From NCBI RefSeq assembly GCF_012720115.1, contig NZ_VNWN01000003.1, positions 1 to 42,986 on the forward strand: a stretch of DNA of 42,986 nt. Direction: 5' to 3'. Positions within the stretch are counted from its first letter, which is position 1. The number at the start of each line of letters is the position of its first letter. Origin of the DNA: Sneathiella chinensis (GTDB lineage Bacteria; Pseudomonadota; Alphaproteobacteria; Sneathiellales; Sneathiellaceae). The notes under the pieces were generated by a model that saw only the letters and a program-made list of their open reading frames with translations, did no database searches and was not told where the DNA came from. Positions 24,166 through 32,814 of this stretch are shown here, piece after piece. The translations under genes and the position numbers were made by a program.

Positions 24166-25398
24166 TCAGCTCCGGTAGTCGGCGTTGATTTCGATATATC
24201 CGTGGGTCAGGTCGCAGGTCCACGCCGTTGAGGTGCCGGTGCCGACGGCCACGTCCACATCAATGGTGATGTCCTGTCCCTTCATGTGGTCGGTAATCTG
24301 TTCTTCCTTGTAGCCCGCAAACGGGGCGCCTTTTTCGGCGATCAGAACGCCGCAGATTTCCAGCCGCAGGTTGTCGCGGTCTGCTTTCTCTCCGGACTTG
24401 CCCACGGCCATGACCACCCGTCCCCAGTTGGCGTCTTCGCCGGCGATGGCGGTCTTCACAAGGGGGGAGTTGGCAATGGCAAGGGCAATCACCTTGGCAG
24501 AGGTGTCGCTTTCCGCACCGGTCACATTGACCGTGATGAACTTGCTGGCGCCTTCACCATCCTTGGCAATCTGGATCGCCAGATCCTGCATGATCTCCAG
24601 CAGGGCGGCCCGGAACCCGTCAAGGGCCGGATCGGTGGCACTGGAAGGGGCTGTGTTGCCCGCAGTGTTGGTGGCGAACAGCAGGGCCGTGTCACTGGTC
24701 GAGGTGTCGCTGTCCACGGTCACACAGTTAAAGCTCTTCTCGTTTGTCTCTGCCAGAAGCTGTTGCAGGATGGCGGACGGGATGTTGGCATCCGTAAACA
24801 GGAAGGCAAGCATGGTGGCCATGTCGGGCGCAATCATGCCGGAGCCTTTGGCAAAACCGCTGAGGGTGACGGTCTGATCCCCGATCTTGCAGGTGGCTGT
24901 CGCCCCCTTGGCAAAGGTATCGGTTGTCAGGATCGCCTTGGCGGCGGCTTCCGCGTTGCCTTCATCAAGACCGTCCATCATGCCCGGCAGGGTGTTGGTG
25001 ATATACTCGGTCGGGACCTTGTTCCCGATCACACCGGTTGAGGCCACATAGACCTCCTCGGGCAGGCCGCCGACCAGTTCGGCAGCGGTCCGGGCCGTCT
25101 GCAGGACGGTTTCGGTTCCCGCAGCGCCGGTAAAGACGTTGGCAATGCCGGAATTGACCACCAGTGCGCGCGCCGTGCCTTTGGAAAGGATTTTCCGGCC
25201 CCACACAACCGGTTCGCCCGGCATTGAGTTCTTGGTGAAGACACCTGCCACACTGGTTCCTTCGGGGAACACGGCCAGCAGCAGGTCGTCCCGCCCCTTA
25301 TATCGCATTCCCGAGTTCGCCGTTGCAAAGCGAACGCCTGAAATGGCGGGCAGCGTTGGGAACTGTGCGGGGGCAAGCGGGGATACAGGGAGTGACAT
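24166..25398 (-). CDS. argJ: Bifunctional ornithine acetyltransferase / N-acetylglutamate synthase
   Basis: This 410-residue ArgJ transfers acetyl from N-acetylornithine to glutamate in the cyclic arginine pathway. The autoproteolysis site lies in EEVYVASTGVIGNKVP, where cleavage before the Thr exposes the nucleophile and yields alpha and beta chains. Other family blocks are GVRFATANSGMRYKGRDDLLL, KGSGMIAPDMATMLAFLFTD and EDANWGRVVMAVGKSGE. The length is normal. It probably forms a transcription unit with mutT and lies 111 bases after ubiG. Confidence 0.96.
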   Translation of the reverse strand: MSLPVSPLAPAQFPTLPAISGVRFATANSGMRYKGRDDLLLAVFPEGTSVAGVFTKNSMPGEPVVWGRKILSKGTARALVVNSGIANVFTGAAGTETVLQTARTAAELVGGLPEEVYVASTGVIGNKVPTEYITNTLPGMMDGLDEGNAEAAAKAILTTDTFAKGATATCKIGDQTVTLSGFAKGSGMIAPDMATMLAFLFTDANIPSAILQQLLAETNEKSFNCVTVDSDTSTSDTALLFATNTAGNTAPSSATDPALDGFRAALLEIMQDLAIQIAKDGEGASKFITVNVTGAESDTSAKVIALAIANSPLVKTAIAGEDANWGRVVMAVGKSGEKADRDNLRLEICGVLIAEKGAPFAGYKEEQITDHMKGQDITIDVDVAVGTGTSTAWTCDLTHGYIEINADYRS

Positions 25399-25509
25399 GA
25401 TGACGTCTCGCTATAAAGGTTGATCCGATACCCAGATAGTTCATTTCCAGCTTTCTGGTCAAATCGGAATGTCCGGGGGGACTGAATGATTGATGCGTTT
25501 TTCCTGAAA

Positions 25510-26271
25510 TCAGGCGGGGCGGGTTGATGTGACAATATAATTGATGGTCATATCCTTGCCGAGGCGCCAGCTATCGTCCAGCGGATTATAGACGGCCCCG
25601 GTCATGTCGGTGACAACCAGACCATTGCCGCGGACAAGCCTTGCAACCTCGGAGGGGCGCAGGAACTTTTTCCAGTTATGGGTGCCGCGCGGCAGCCAGC
25701 GCAGGACATATTCCGCCCCGACAATGGCAAAGGCGTAGCTTTTAAAGGTGCGATTCAGGGTGGCGATGAACATCAGCCCGCCCGGTTTCAGCATGCTGGC
25801 GCAGGCGGCTGCAAACCCTTCCACATCGGCCACATGCTCGATGACCTCCATGTTCAGGATCACGTCGAACTTTTCGCCAGCGGCAGCAAGGTCCTCTGCC
25901 GTGGTGTGTCGATAGTCGATGGACAGGCCGGATTTTTCCGCATGCAGGGACGCAATATTGATGTTGGTTTCCGATGCGTCTGCAGAAACAATCTCGGCGC
26001 CAAGCCGGGCCATGGGCTCCGACAACAGGCCACCGCCACAGCCAATATCCAGAAACCGCAGGCCCTTGAAGGGTTTCAACTGGCTTTCCGGGCTGTTTGT
26101 ATCAATCTGGAAATGCTGGATCACCTGATCCCGGACATATCCGATTCGGATGGGATTGAAACGGTGCAGCGGCTTGAATTTTCCGGTTTCATCCCACCAT
26201 TCGTCCGCCATTGCGGCAAAATTGGAAATCTCCTTCGGGTCCACCGAGCTCGAACTTGCAACATCAGTCAT
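25510..26271 (-). CDS. ubiG: Ubiquinone biosynthesis O-methyltransferase
   Basis: This methyltransferase of 253 residues from ATG 26271 carries out both O-methylations in ubiquinone synthesis. Motifs are FAAMADEWWDETGKFKPLHRFNP at the N-terminus, the SAM site LDIGCGGGLLSEPMARLGAEI, and the membrane-proximal VLRWLPRGTHNWKKFLRPSE segment typical of UbiG. A GTG at 26304 would add 11 residues and cannot be excluded, since neither start has a strong ribosome site. It is divergent from lysC. Confidence 0.95.
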   Translation of the reverse strand: MTDVASSSSVDPKEISNFAAMADEWWDETGKFKPLHRFNPIRIGYVRDQVIQHFQIDTNSPESQLKPFKGLRFLDIGCGGGLLSEPMARLGAEIVSADASETNINIASLHAEKSGLSIDYRHTTAEDLAAAGEKFDVILNMEVIEHVADVEGFAAACASMLKPGGLMFIATLNRTFKSYAFAIVGAEYVLRWLPRGTHNWKKFLRPSEVARLVRGNGLVVTDMTGAVYNPLDDSWRLGKDMTINYIVTSTRPA

Positions 26272-26441
26272 GGGATGCCTATTCAGAATTGCGTCGTCTA
26301 TCACTAATATTTTCGTTTGGAATGCTTGCCGAACAAGCCCTCTTAAGTATATGTATACGCTCCTTCTAGTCCAAAGGGTACCCGTTCCGTCTAAAATTGT
26401 GGACCTTTGTTAAAGACGTTATGTGAGAGGTTGGTTCGGCC

Positions 26442-27662
26442 ATGGCGCGGCTGGTTATGAAATTCGGTGGCACGTCTGTCGGATCCGTTGAACGGATCCA
26501 GAACGTTGCCAGAAAAGTGAAAAAAGAAGTTGATGCAGGTCATGAAGTGGCCGTTGTTGTTTCCGCCATGTCCGGGGAAACCAACCGCCTTGTCGACCTG
26601 ACAACGAATGTTGCTGCCCTGCATGATGCCCGTGAATATGACGTGGTCGTTTCCAGCGGTGAGCAGGTGACGGTTGGTCTGTTGGCGCTGGCCTTGCAGG
26701 AACTGGGGGTCAATGCCCGCTCCTGGCTGGGTTGGCAGGTGCCGATCAAGACCAATGACACCCACAGCTCTGCCCGGATCGAGGAAATCGATTGCAGCGA
26801 TATCATTCGTCGTTTCGGCGAAGGTCAGGTTGCTGTCTGTGCCGGGTTCCAGGGTGTGGGAAGCGATAACCGTATCACCACATTGGGGCGCGGCGGGTCC
26901 GACACGTCAGCCGTGGCGCTGGCCGCGGCCATGAACGCAGACCGGTGTGATATCTATACGGATGTGGACGGTATTTATACCGCTGATCCCCGGATCGCGA
27001 CAAAAGCTGCAAAACTTGATAGAATTACATATGAGGAAATGTTGGAACTTGCGTCCCTCGGGGCCAAGGTCTTGCAGACACGCTCCGTTGAAATGGCGAT
27101 GAAGCACCGCGTCAAGCTGCAGGTGCTCTCCAGTTTTGAGGATTTGCCGGGAACGTTGGTTGTTGATGAGGAAGACATCGTGGAACAGCAAGTAGTTAGT
27201 GGTGTGACCTATACACGTGATGAAGCAAAGGTCACGTTGCAGCAGGTCAGTGACAAACCGGGTGTTGCCGCACTGGTATTCGGTGCGTTGGCTGATGCCC
27301 ATGTCAATGTGGACATGATCGTCCAGAACGTTTCTGAAGATGGCAAGGCCACGGACCTGACCTTTACGGTGGGCCGCAAGGATCTTGATCCGGCGCTGAA
27401 GGTTCTGGACAGCCTGAAAAACGATGTGAACTGCAAGGCGATCGTTCCTGATCCCAACGTGGTCAAGGTCTCGATCGTGGGCATGGGTATGCGCAGTCAC
27501 GCTGGTGTCGCGCAGACAATGTTCTCCGCTCTGGCGGAAAAGGGGATCAACATTCAGGTCATCTCCACTTCTGAAATCAAGGTCAGTGTCCTGATTGCCG
27601 AAGAGTATACCGAACTGGCCGTCCGGACATTGCACACCGCCTTTAACCTGGACGCTGCCTGA
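26442..27662 (+). CDS. lysC: Aspartate kinase
   Basis: This 406-residue monofunctional aspartokinase catalyses the first step to lysine, threonine and methionine. KFGGTSVGS lies at about residues 7-15, and the kinase blocks GRGGSDTSAVALAAAMNADRCDIYTDVDGIYTADPR follow. Two ACT domains fill residues about 265-406, for feedback control by lysine and threonine. Its divergence from ubiG and its position upstream of ptsP are conserved in many Alphaproteobacteria. A GTATATGTATAC dyad at 26347-26358 lies in the 170-base divergent spacer. Confidence 0.96.
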   Translation: MARLVMKFGGTSVGSVERIQNVARKVKKEVDAGHEVAVVVSAMSGETNRLVDLTTNVAALHDAREYDVVVSSGEQVTVGLLALALQELGVNARSWLGWQVPIKTNDTHSSARIEEIDCSDIIRRFGEGQVAVCAGFQGVGSDNRITTLGRGGSDTSAVALAAAMNADRCDIYTDVDGIYTADPRIATKAAKLDRITYEEMLELASLGAKVLQTRSVEMAMKHRVKLQVLSSFEDLPGTLVVDEEDIVEQQVVSGVTYTRDEAKVTLQQVSDKPGVAALVFGALADAHVNVDMIVQNVSEDGKATDLTFTVGRKDLDPALKVLDSLKNDVNCKAIVPDPNVVKVSIVGMGMRSHAGVAQTMFSALAEKGINIQVISTSEIKVSVLIAEEYTELAVRTLHTAFNLDAA

Positions 27663-27664
27663 TT

Positions 27665-28708
27665 ATGAGTGACGATCGTATGCAAGAGGGTGCCCGCGCC
27701 CTTCATGAGGCTTGGGCGCGTGGATGTGAATTCTTGGGAACCGAATACGCCATTCTTGGCGGGGCCATGTCCTGGGTTTCCGAGCGGAACCTCGTTGCGG
27801 CGATTTCAAACGCCGGCGGGTTCGGCGTCATTGCCTGCGGGGCGATGACACCGGACCTGTTGGATACTGAAATCAAGGCGACACGGGAACTGACATCCAA
27901 ACCCTTTGGTGTGAACCTGATCACCATGCATCCGGATCTGGACAAGCTGGTTGATGTCTGCCTGGACAACAAGGTTGGCCATGTGGTGCTGGCCGGGGGT
28001 CTGCCCTCCAAGGAAACCATTCTCAAGATCAAGGAAGGTGGGGCGAAAACCGTGTGTTTTGCCCCCATTCTGGCACTGGCGAAAAAGCTGGTGCGGATCG
28101 GCGTCGATGCGCTGGTGATCGAGGGGATGGAAGCAGGCGGTCATATCGGGCCGGTTGCAACCAGTGTGCTGGCGCAGGAAATCCTGCCGCATATCACCGA
28201 CGTTCCTGTCTTTGTCGCCGGGGGTATTGGCCGCGGCGAGGCGATCGTCAATTATCTGAATATGGGCGCCGCCGGGGTTCAGCTTGGAACCCGTTTCGTC
28301 TGTGCGACGGAATGTATCGCCCACCCGAACTTCAAGAAAGCCTTCATCCGGGCCAGTGCCCGTGATGCGGTCACCACCGTTCAGGTGGACCCGGCATTCC
28401 CGGTTATTCCAGTGCGGGCCCTCGACAATGCGGGGGGCCGGAAGTTTATCGAAACCCAGCATGAAGTGATTGCCCGTTACAAGTCGGGCGAGCTTGAACT
28501 GGAAGCTGCCCAGCTTGAAATCGAGCATTACTGGGCCGGGGCCCTGCGCCGTGCCGTTATGGATGGTGATGTGGAATTCGGCTCTGTCATGGCTGGACAA
28601 AGCGTCGGTATGGTCAAGAAAGAACAGTCCACGGAAGAGATCATACAGGAACTGGTCGAGCAGGCCAGTGAGGCTTTGACAGGCAGGGGCGGGAAGGCCG
28701 TTACCTAA
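27665..28708 (+). CDS. FMN-dependent FabK / nitronate monooxygenase-like TIM-barrel protein
   Basis: This 347-residue flavoprotein belongs to the 2-nitropropane dioxygenase/enoyl-ACP reductase II superfamily. An N-terminal AILGGAMSWVSERNLVAAISNAGGFGVI strand-helix unit, the phosphate-binding FVAGGIGRGEAIVNYLNMGAAGVQLGTRF region, and EGMEAGGHIGP with the likely active-site His are visible. Sequence reading cannot decide between enoyl-ACP reductase and nitronate monooxygenase. It starts two bases after lysC and its stop directly abuts the ptsP start, so all three genes form an operon. The C-terminal about 60 residues form an extra helical segment. Confidence 0.82.
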   Translation: MSDDRMQEGARALHEAWARGCEFLGTEYAILGGAMSWVSERNLVAAISNAGGFGVIACGAMTPDLLDTEIKATRELTSKPFGVNLITMHPDLDKLVDVCLDNKVGHVVLAGGLPSKETILKIKEGGAKTVCFAPILALAKKLVRIGVDALVIEGMEAGGHIGPVATSVLAQEILPHITDVPVFVAGGIGRGEAIVNYLNMGAAGVQLGTRFVCATECIAHPNFKKAFIRASARDAVTTVQVDPAFPVIPVRALDNAGGRKFIETQHEVIARYKSGELELEAAQLEIEHYWAGALRRAVMDGDVEFGSVMAGQSVGMVKKEQSTEEIIQELVEQASEALTGRGGKAVT

Positions 28709-30973
28709 ATGAACAGCGCCGCGATCAGCAGTCCCAGGATTCTACTCCGTCACTTGCGTCAGGTGATGGCGGGGGCCGGGGAAGCTGAACACAGGCTTCA
28801 GAAAATTGTTGAACTGATCGCGGCCAACATGATTGCCGAGGTGTGTTCCTGTTACCTGATGCGGGCAGGCGACATGCTGGAGCTTTTTGCGACGGAAGGC
28901 TTGCGCCGGGACGCCATTCACAAGACCCGTTTGCGGCTTGGGGAAGGCCTTGTCGGTGACATCGCGGCCCATGCACGGCCGCTGAACCTGTCGGACGCAC
29001 AGGCGCATCCCCAGTTTGCCTATCGCCCCGAAACGGGCGAGGAAATCTATCATTCCCTGCTTGGCACCCCCATCATGCGGGGCGGCCGGGTTATCGGGGT
29101 CCTTGTGGTCCAGAACCGGACCCGCCGACACTATTCCGAAGAAGAGGTGGAAGCCCTTCAGACGGTCGCCATGGTGGTTGCCGAACTGATCAGTTCGGAA
29201 GAGATGATCAGTTCAGAGGAACTGATGGACACGGCAGGGAACGCTACCTTGCCCCATCGTCTGGCCGGACGGGTTCTGGCAGAGGGGCTGGGGGCCGGGT
29301 ATGCGGTTCTTCATGAACCTCGGATCGAGGTTATCAAGACCATCGCAGAAAATCCGGCTGAGGAACTGGGCCGTCTGGAGCGCGCCATCACCGCCCTGCA
29401 GGAAGCGGTGGAGGCCATGCTGACCTCCAACCATGCTGCGTTTACCGAGGAATCCCGCGAAATCTTTGAAGCCTACAAGATGTTTGCCCACGACAAGAGC
29501 TGGCTGAACAAATTGCGGGATGCGGTGGGCAGCGGTTTGACGGCGGAAGCCTCGATCAAGCGGGTGCAGGACGATACGCGCAACCGCATGAAGGCGGTAA
29601 CCGATCCGTATATCCGGGAGCGGCTATCTGATCTGGATGATTTGGCCAATCGGTTGTTCCTGCATCTGGAAGGCAGCACCGGCATCGACCGGCGGCACCT
29701 GCCTCGGGAAACGGTTGTTGTCGCCCGGAACATGGGCGCGGCGGAACTGCTGGACTATGACCGGGTTCACCTGAAGGCAGTGATCCTGCAGGAGGGAACC
29801 CGCAGCAGCCATGTGGCCATTGTTGCGCGGGCGCTGGGCGTGCCGGTCATTGGTCAGTGCGCGGAAATTGTCGATCTTGTTGAGCAGGGTGATTATATCC
29901 TGGCCGACGGAGAGCATGGTCAGGCGTTCCTGCGGCCCGGTGATGATGTCAAACATATCTTCGCCAAAAGCGTTCGCCACCGGGCGGAACGGCAGGCGAA
30001 ATACGCCGCCTTGCGCGAGGAGCCGGCGATTACACGGGACGGCCAGCGTGTCAGCCTGAACATGAATGCGGGCCTTCTGATTGATCTGGAGCATTTCGAT
30101 CTGGCCGGAACGGAAGGCATAGGCCTGTTCCGCACGGAATTGCAGTTCATGGTGCGATCCCGCCTGCCAAAGGTGGAGGAGCAGACCGCCCTTTACAGCA
30201 AGGTTCTGGACCATGCGGGGGATCGCCCGGTTATCTTCCGGACACTGGATGTGGGCGGGGATAAAATGCTGCCCTATCTGCGCATGAAGGAAGAGGAAAA
30301 TCCGGCACTTGGCTGGCGGGCGATCCGTATCGGACTGGATCGCCCGGCCTTGTTGAAGGCGCAGTTGCGGGCCATGGTGCGGGCCGCGGCGGGGCGCAAC
30401 CTTTCCCTGATGTTCCCGATGGTCGCCGAGGTTTCGGAGTTTATCGAGGCAAAGGCTATTCTGAAAAAAGAACTGGTCCGATCCGAAGGGTATGAAGGCG
30501 GCGCGCCGAAAAATGTGCGGGTCGGTGCCATGATCGAGGTGCCGTCCATTGTCTGGCAATTACCCCATTTGCTGAAATATGTGGATTTTATCTCGGTTGG
30601 GACCAACGATTTGCAGCAGTATTTCTATGCGGTGGACCGCGGAAATTCCATGGTTGCGGACCGGTATGACATGTTGAGTTCCGGTTTCCTGTCCATGTTG
30701 CGCTTTATCGTCAGGGAAAGTACCCGGGCGGATGTCCCTGTTTCCATTTGCGGGGATGTGGCGGGTAAACCCTTGGAAGCGATGGCCCTGCTGGGCTTGG
30801 GGTACCGAAATCTTTCCATGTCTTTTGAGGCGATCGGCCCGGTCAAGGAAATGGTCCGCAGTGTGGATACCAGCCGCATTGAAAGCTTTATAGAGGCACT
30901 TTGCGAGGCGCGCGAACATTCTGTCCGCCAGCAAATGCGGGCCTTTGCGAGAGATCACTCTATCATAATTTAA
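28709..30973 (+). CDS. ptsP: PTS-Ntr enzyme I (phosphoenolpyruvate phosphotransferase)
   Basis: This 754-residue EI-Ntr takes phosphate from PEP and passes it to NPr, which links nitrogen, carbon and potassium status. An N-terminal GAF domain (about residues 20-160) with GLVGDIAAHARPLNLSDAQAHP distinguishes it from sugar-type EI. The phospho-acceptor is His368 in TRSSHVAIVARALGVP, and the PEP-binding TIM barrel includes GLFRTELQFM, LDVGGDKMLPYL and PVSICGDVAGKP. The start codon directly follows the previous stop. A short in-frame duplication (ISSEEM/ISSEEL near residue 155-165) sits at the GAF boundary. Confidence 0.95.
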   Translation: MNSAAISSPRILLRHLRQVMAGAGEAEHRLQKIVELIAANMIAEVCSCYLMRAGDMLELFATEGLRRDAIHKTRLRLGEGLVGDIAAHARPLNLSDAQAHPQFAYRPETGEEIYHSLLGTPIMRGGRVIGVLVVQNRTRRHYSEEEVEALQTVAMVVAELISSEEMISSEELMDTAGNATLPHRLAGRVLAEGLGAGYAVLHEPRIEVIKTIAENPAEELGRLERAITALQEAVEAMLTSNHAAFTEESREIFEAYKMFAHDKSWLNKLRDAVGSGLTAEASIKRVQDDTRNRMKAVTDPYIRERLSDLDDLANRLFLHLEGSTGIDRRHLPRETVVVARNMGAAELLDYDRVHLKAVILQEGTRSSHVAIVARALGVPVIGQCAEIVDLVEQGDYILADGEHGQAFLRPGDDVKHIFAKSVRHRAERQAKYAALREEPAITRDGQRVSLNMNAGLLIDLEHFDLAGTEGIGLFRTELQFMVRSRLPKVEEQTALYSKVLDHAGDRPVIFRTLDVGGDKMLPYLRMKEEENPALGWRAIRIGLDRPALLKAQLRAMVRAAAGRNLSLMFPMVAEVSEFIEAKAILKKELVRSEGYEGGAPKNVRVGAMIEVPSIVWQLPHLLKYVDFISVGTNDLQQYFYAVDRGNSMVADRYDMLSSGFLSMLRFIVRESTRADVPVSICGDVAGKPLEAMALLGLGYRNLSMSFEAIGPVKEMVRSVDTSRIESFIEALCEAREHSVRQQMRAFARDHSIII

Positions 30974-31079
30974 ATCGTTGAAACTCCAATGGTTTTCCTG
31001 ATACCCTGCTGCCCGATTGCATGGACCATGCCGGCAAGGCATGGGGGCAATGGCATAATCAGATTTGGTGGTATGTTGT

Positions 31080-32690
31080 ATGGCAAATAGAAGTGACCTG
31101 CCATTTGAAGGCGAAGACGGGAAACAGGAAATGCGCTCCCCGATGACACCGGACAACCGGACCCGGCATGAGCCCGGAGCTGGAGAAAACGCCGAGACTG
31201 CAGAGACCGAAACCCGCACGGTTGGGGAGCATCTTCGTCACCAGCGGGAACAGAAGGGGCTCAGCCTGCATGAGGTTGCCGATATGCTGCGTCTTCGGGC
31301 GCGGCAGGTTCAGGCTCTTGAGGATGGGGATTACGATGCCCTGCCGGGCCGGACTTTCGTTACCGGTTTTCTGCGCTCCTATGCCAATCTTCTGGGGTTG
31401 GATGCGGTCTCCATCGTTGCCTTGTACAAGCAGGAAACAGATGGGCTCTCCGATGCCCCGGATTTGACATTCCCGGAACCCGCCTCGGAAGGGCGGATCC
31501 CCGGTGTGGGCATGATCACCGTTGCCATTCTGCTGGCCGGGGTGGCATTCGGCGGATGGTACCTGTACCAGAGCGAGTTTAAATTCCAGCAGGATATGGT
31601 GCCGGAACTGCCGGAACGACTGGCCGCCAATCTGCCAGAAGCATTGACATCGGGCACGGCGGGGGCCGTTGCTACCAAGGAAAGCGGAGGCCCGGAAGGC
31701 GGCGACCTTGCCGCATCTTCCGCCGAGGTAGCCTCTGATCCGGTCGCTGACGCGCCAGCCACAGGCACCGCCGCACCAGAACAGACCACCGACACCGACA
31801 CCGCTGCGGGGAATGTCCCTGCCGCTGTTGCCACGGACACGGCTTCCGGCACGGTTGCTGAGGTATCCTCTGAAGGGGAGGCCCCTGAAACCGGGCGTGA
31901 AGCGTCGCCAGAACCTGCGCCTGAGAGCGCAACGCTGACCGCCGCCTCCGAGGGTGTCTCCGAGGGTGCATCACAGACCGATCCGGCGGAACAGACCGGG
32001 ACACAGGCGGAAGTCTCCTCCCCGTCCGCCGTGGAACCAACAGCAGCGCAGTCCAGTGGCCAAGAGGCTGCGGCCCCTGCTGTTTCGGAAGCCCCGGAAA
32101 AGGTTGAGCCTGCCGTAGAAGAAACAGCAACAGAAACAGCTACAGAAACAGCTACAGAAACAGCTACAGATACGGCCACAGAGACATCCGCAGCGGAAAC
32201 AACCACGGCTGCCGTCTCTGCCACAGCGCAGGGTGAGGCACCAGTGGTCGCACCGGCGGATGTACCGACAGAGGCGCCAGCGGAAACCAAGGTCGATGGC
32301 GCAGCGGATAGCCGTGAAGGATACCCGCAAGCGATGCTGAATCAAGCCGAGGCCGATAAACTGCCGGCGGAGACGACCGCAAGAGGGCGGGTGAACACCC
32401 TTGGGGTTGAAAACACGGATGCCCGGATTGTTGTGGTGACCCGTCAGGAAACATGGATTGAAATCCGTTCTGCGGACAATGCGGTTGTGCTGGATGATAT
32501 TCTGGAAGCCGGCGAGCGGTATATGGTGCCGAACCGGGCCGGGCTTGTTCTCAGCACGGCCAACGCAGGCGGCATTGACCTGACCGTTGATGGCAAGATG
32601 CTGTCCTCTCTTGGGGGAAGCGGGACCATTGTCAGAAGACTAGCGCTGGAACCGGACGCCTTGAGCCGGGAATTCGGCGCCAGAGAATAG
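31080..32690 (+). CDS. RodZ-like helix-turn-helix membrane protein with a repetitive linker
   Basis: This 536-residue protein has the RodZ architecture. The N-terminal cytoplasmic HTH (GEHLRHQREQKGLSLHEVADMLRL, then VQALEDGDYDALPGRTFVTGFLRSYANLLGLD) is followed by a single membrane helix at about residues 143-164, a long periplasmic Ala/Glu/Thr-rich linker, and a C-terminal DUF4115 domain with VVVTRQETWIEIRSADNAVVLDDILEAGERY. RodZ connects MreB to the cell-wall elongation machinery. The linker, about 230 residues, is longer than usual and contains a TETA repeat. The start is uncertain: ATG 31080 lacks a clear ribosome site and ATG 31131 or 31143 is possible. It is upstream of ispG, as in many Proteobacteria. 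Confidence 0.85.
   Translation: MANRSDLPFEGEDGKQEMRSPMTPDNRTRHEPGAGENAETAETETRTVGEHLRHQREQKGLSLHEVADMLRLRARQVQALEDGDYDALPGRTFVTGFLRSYANLLGLDAVSIVALYKQETDGLSDAPDLTFPEPASEGRIPGVGMITVAILLAGVAFGGWYLYQSEFKFQQDMVPELPERLAANLPEALTSGTAGAVATKESGGPEGGDLAASSAEVASDPVADAPATGTAAPEQTTDTDTAAGNVPAAVATDTASGTVAEVSSEGEAPETGREASPEPAPESATLTAASEGVSEGASQTDPAEQTGTQAEVSSPSAVEPTAAQSSGQEAAAPAVSEAPEKVEPAVEETATETATETATETATDTATETSAAETTTAAVSATAQGEAPVVAPADVPTEAPAETKVDGAADSREGYPQAMLNQAEADKLPAETTARGRVNTLGVENTDARIVVVTRQETWIEIRSADNAVVLDDILEAGERYMVPNRAGLVLSTANAGGIDLTVDGKMLSSLGGSGTIVRRLALEPDALSREFGARE
32121..32192 (+). repeat. 12-bp coding minisatellite in the RodZ-like gene
   Basis: About five to six tandem 12-base units based on GAAACAGCTACA encode Glu-Thr-Ala-Thr. 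The three units at 32133-32168 are identical; the flanking units have drifted. Copy-number change by slippage would be in frame and alter the length of the periplasmic linker. Confidence 0.85.
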
Positions 32691-32749
32691 CGTTTCTTTG
32701 GAATGCCGACAGAAAGCGGGATTCTATTACTTGAAATTTTTCTTCGATA

Positions 32750-32772
32750 CCGCCATTTTATGCGGGTTTTTT
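32750..32772 (+). terminator. Weak intrinsic terminator after the RodZ-like gene
   Basis: CCGC (32750-32753) pairs with GCGG (32762-32765) around an eight-base loop, followed by G and six T. The stem is only 4 bp, so termination is probably partial. Confidence 0.35.
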
Positions 32773-32800
32773 GAATGCGGCCGCATGCCGCCCTTATACT
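32771..32800 (+). promoter_or_regulatory. Candidate promoter of ispG
   Basis: TTGAAT (32771-32776) is followed after 18 bases by TATACT (32795-32800). A transcript from here would start about eight bases before the ispG ATG, leaving almost no leader. Confidence 0.42.
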
Positions 32801-32814
32801 GAAGCTTCAATCCC

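Noticed and set aside
31379-32290. A Ser/Ala/Val-rich minus-strand frame opposite the RodZ-like linker
   Set aside because: It is the reverse reading of the Ala/Glu/Thr repeat region and has no start signals.
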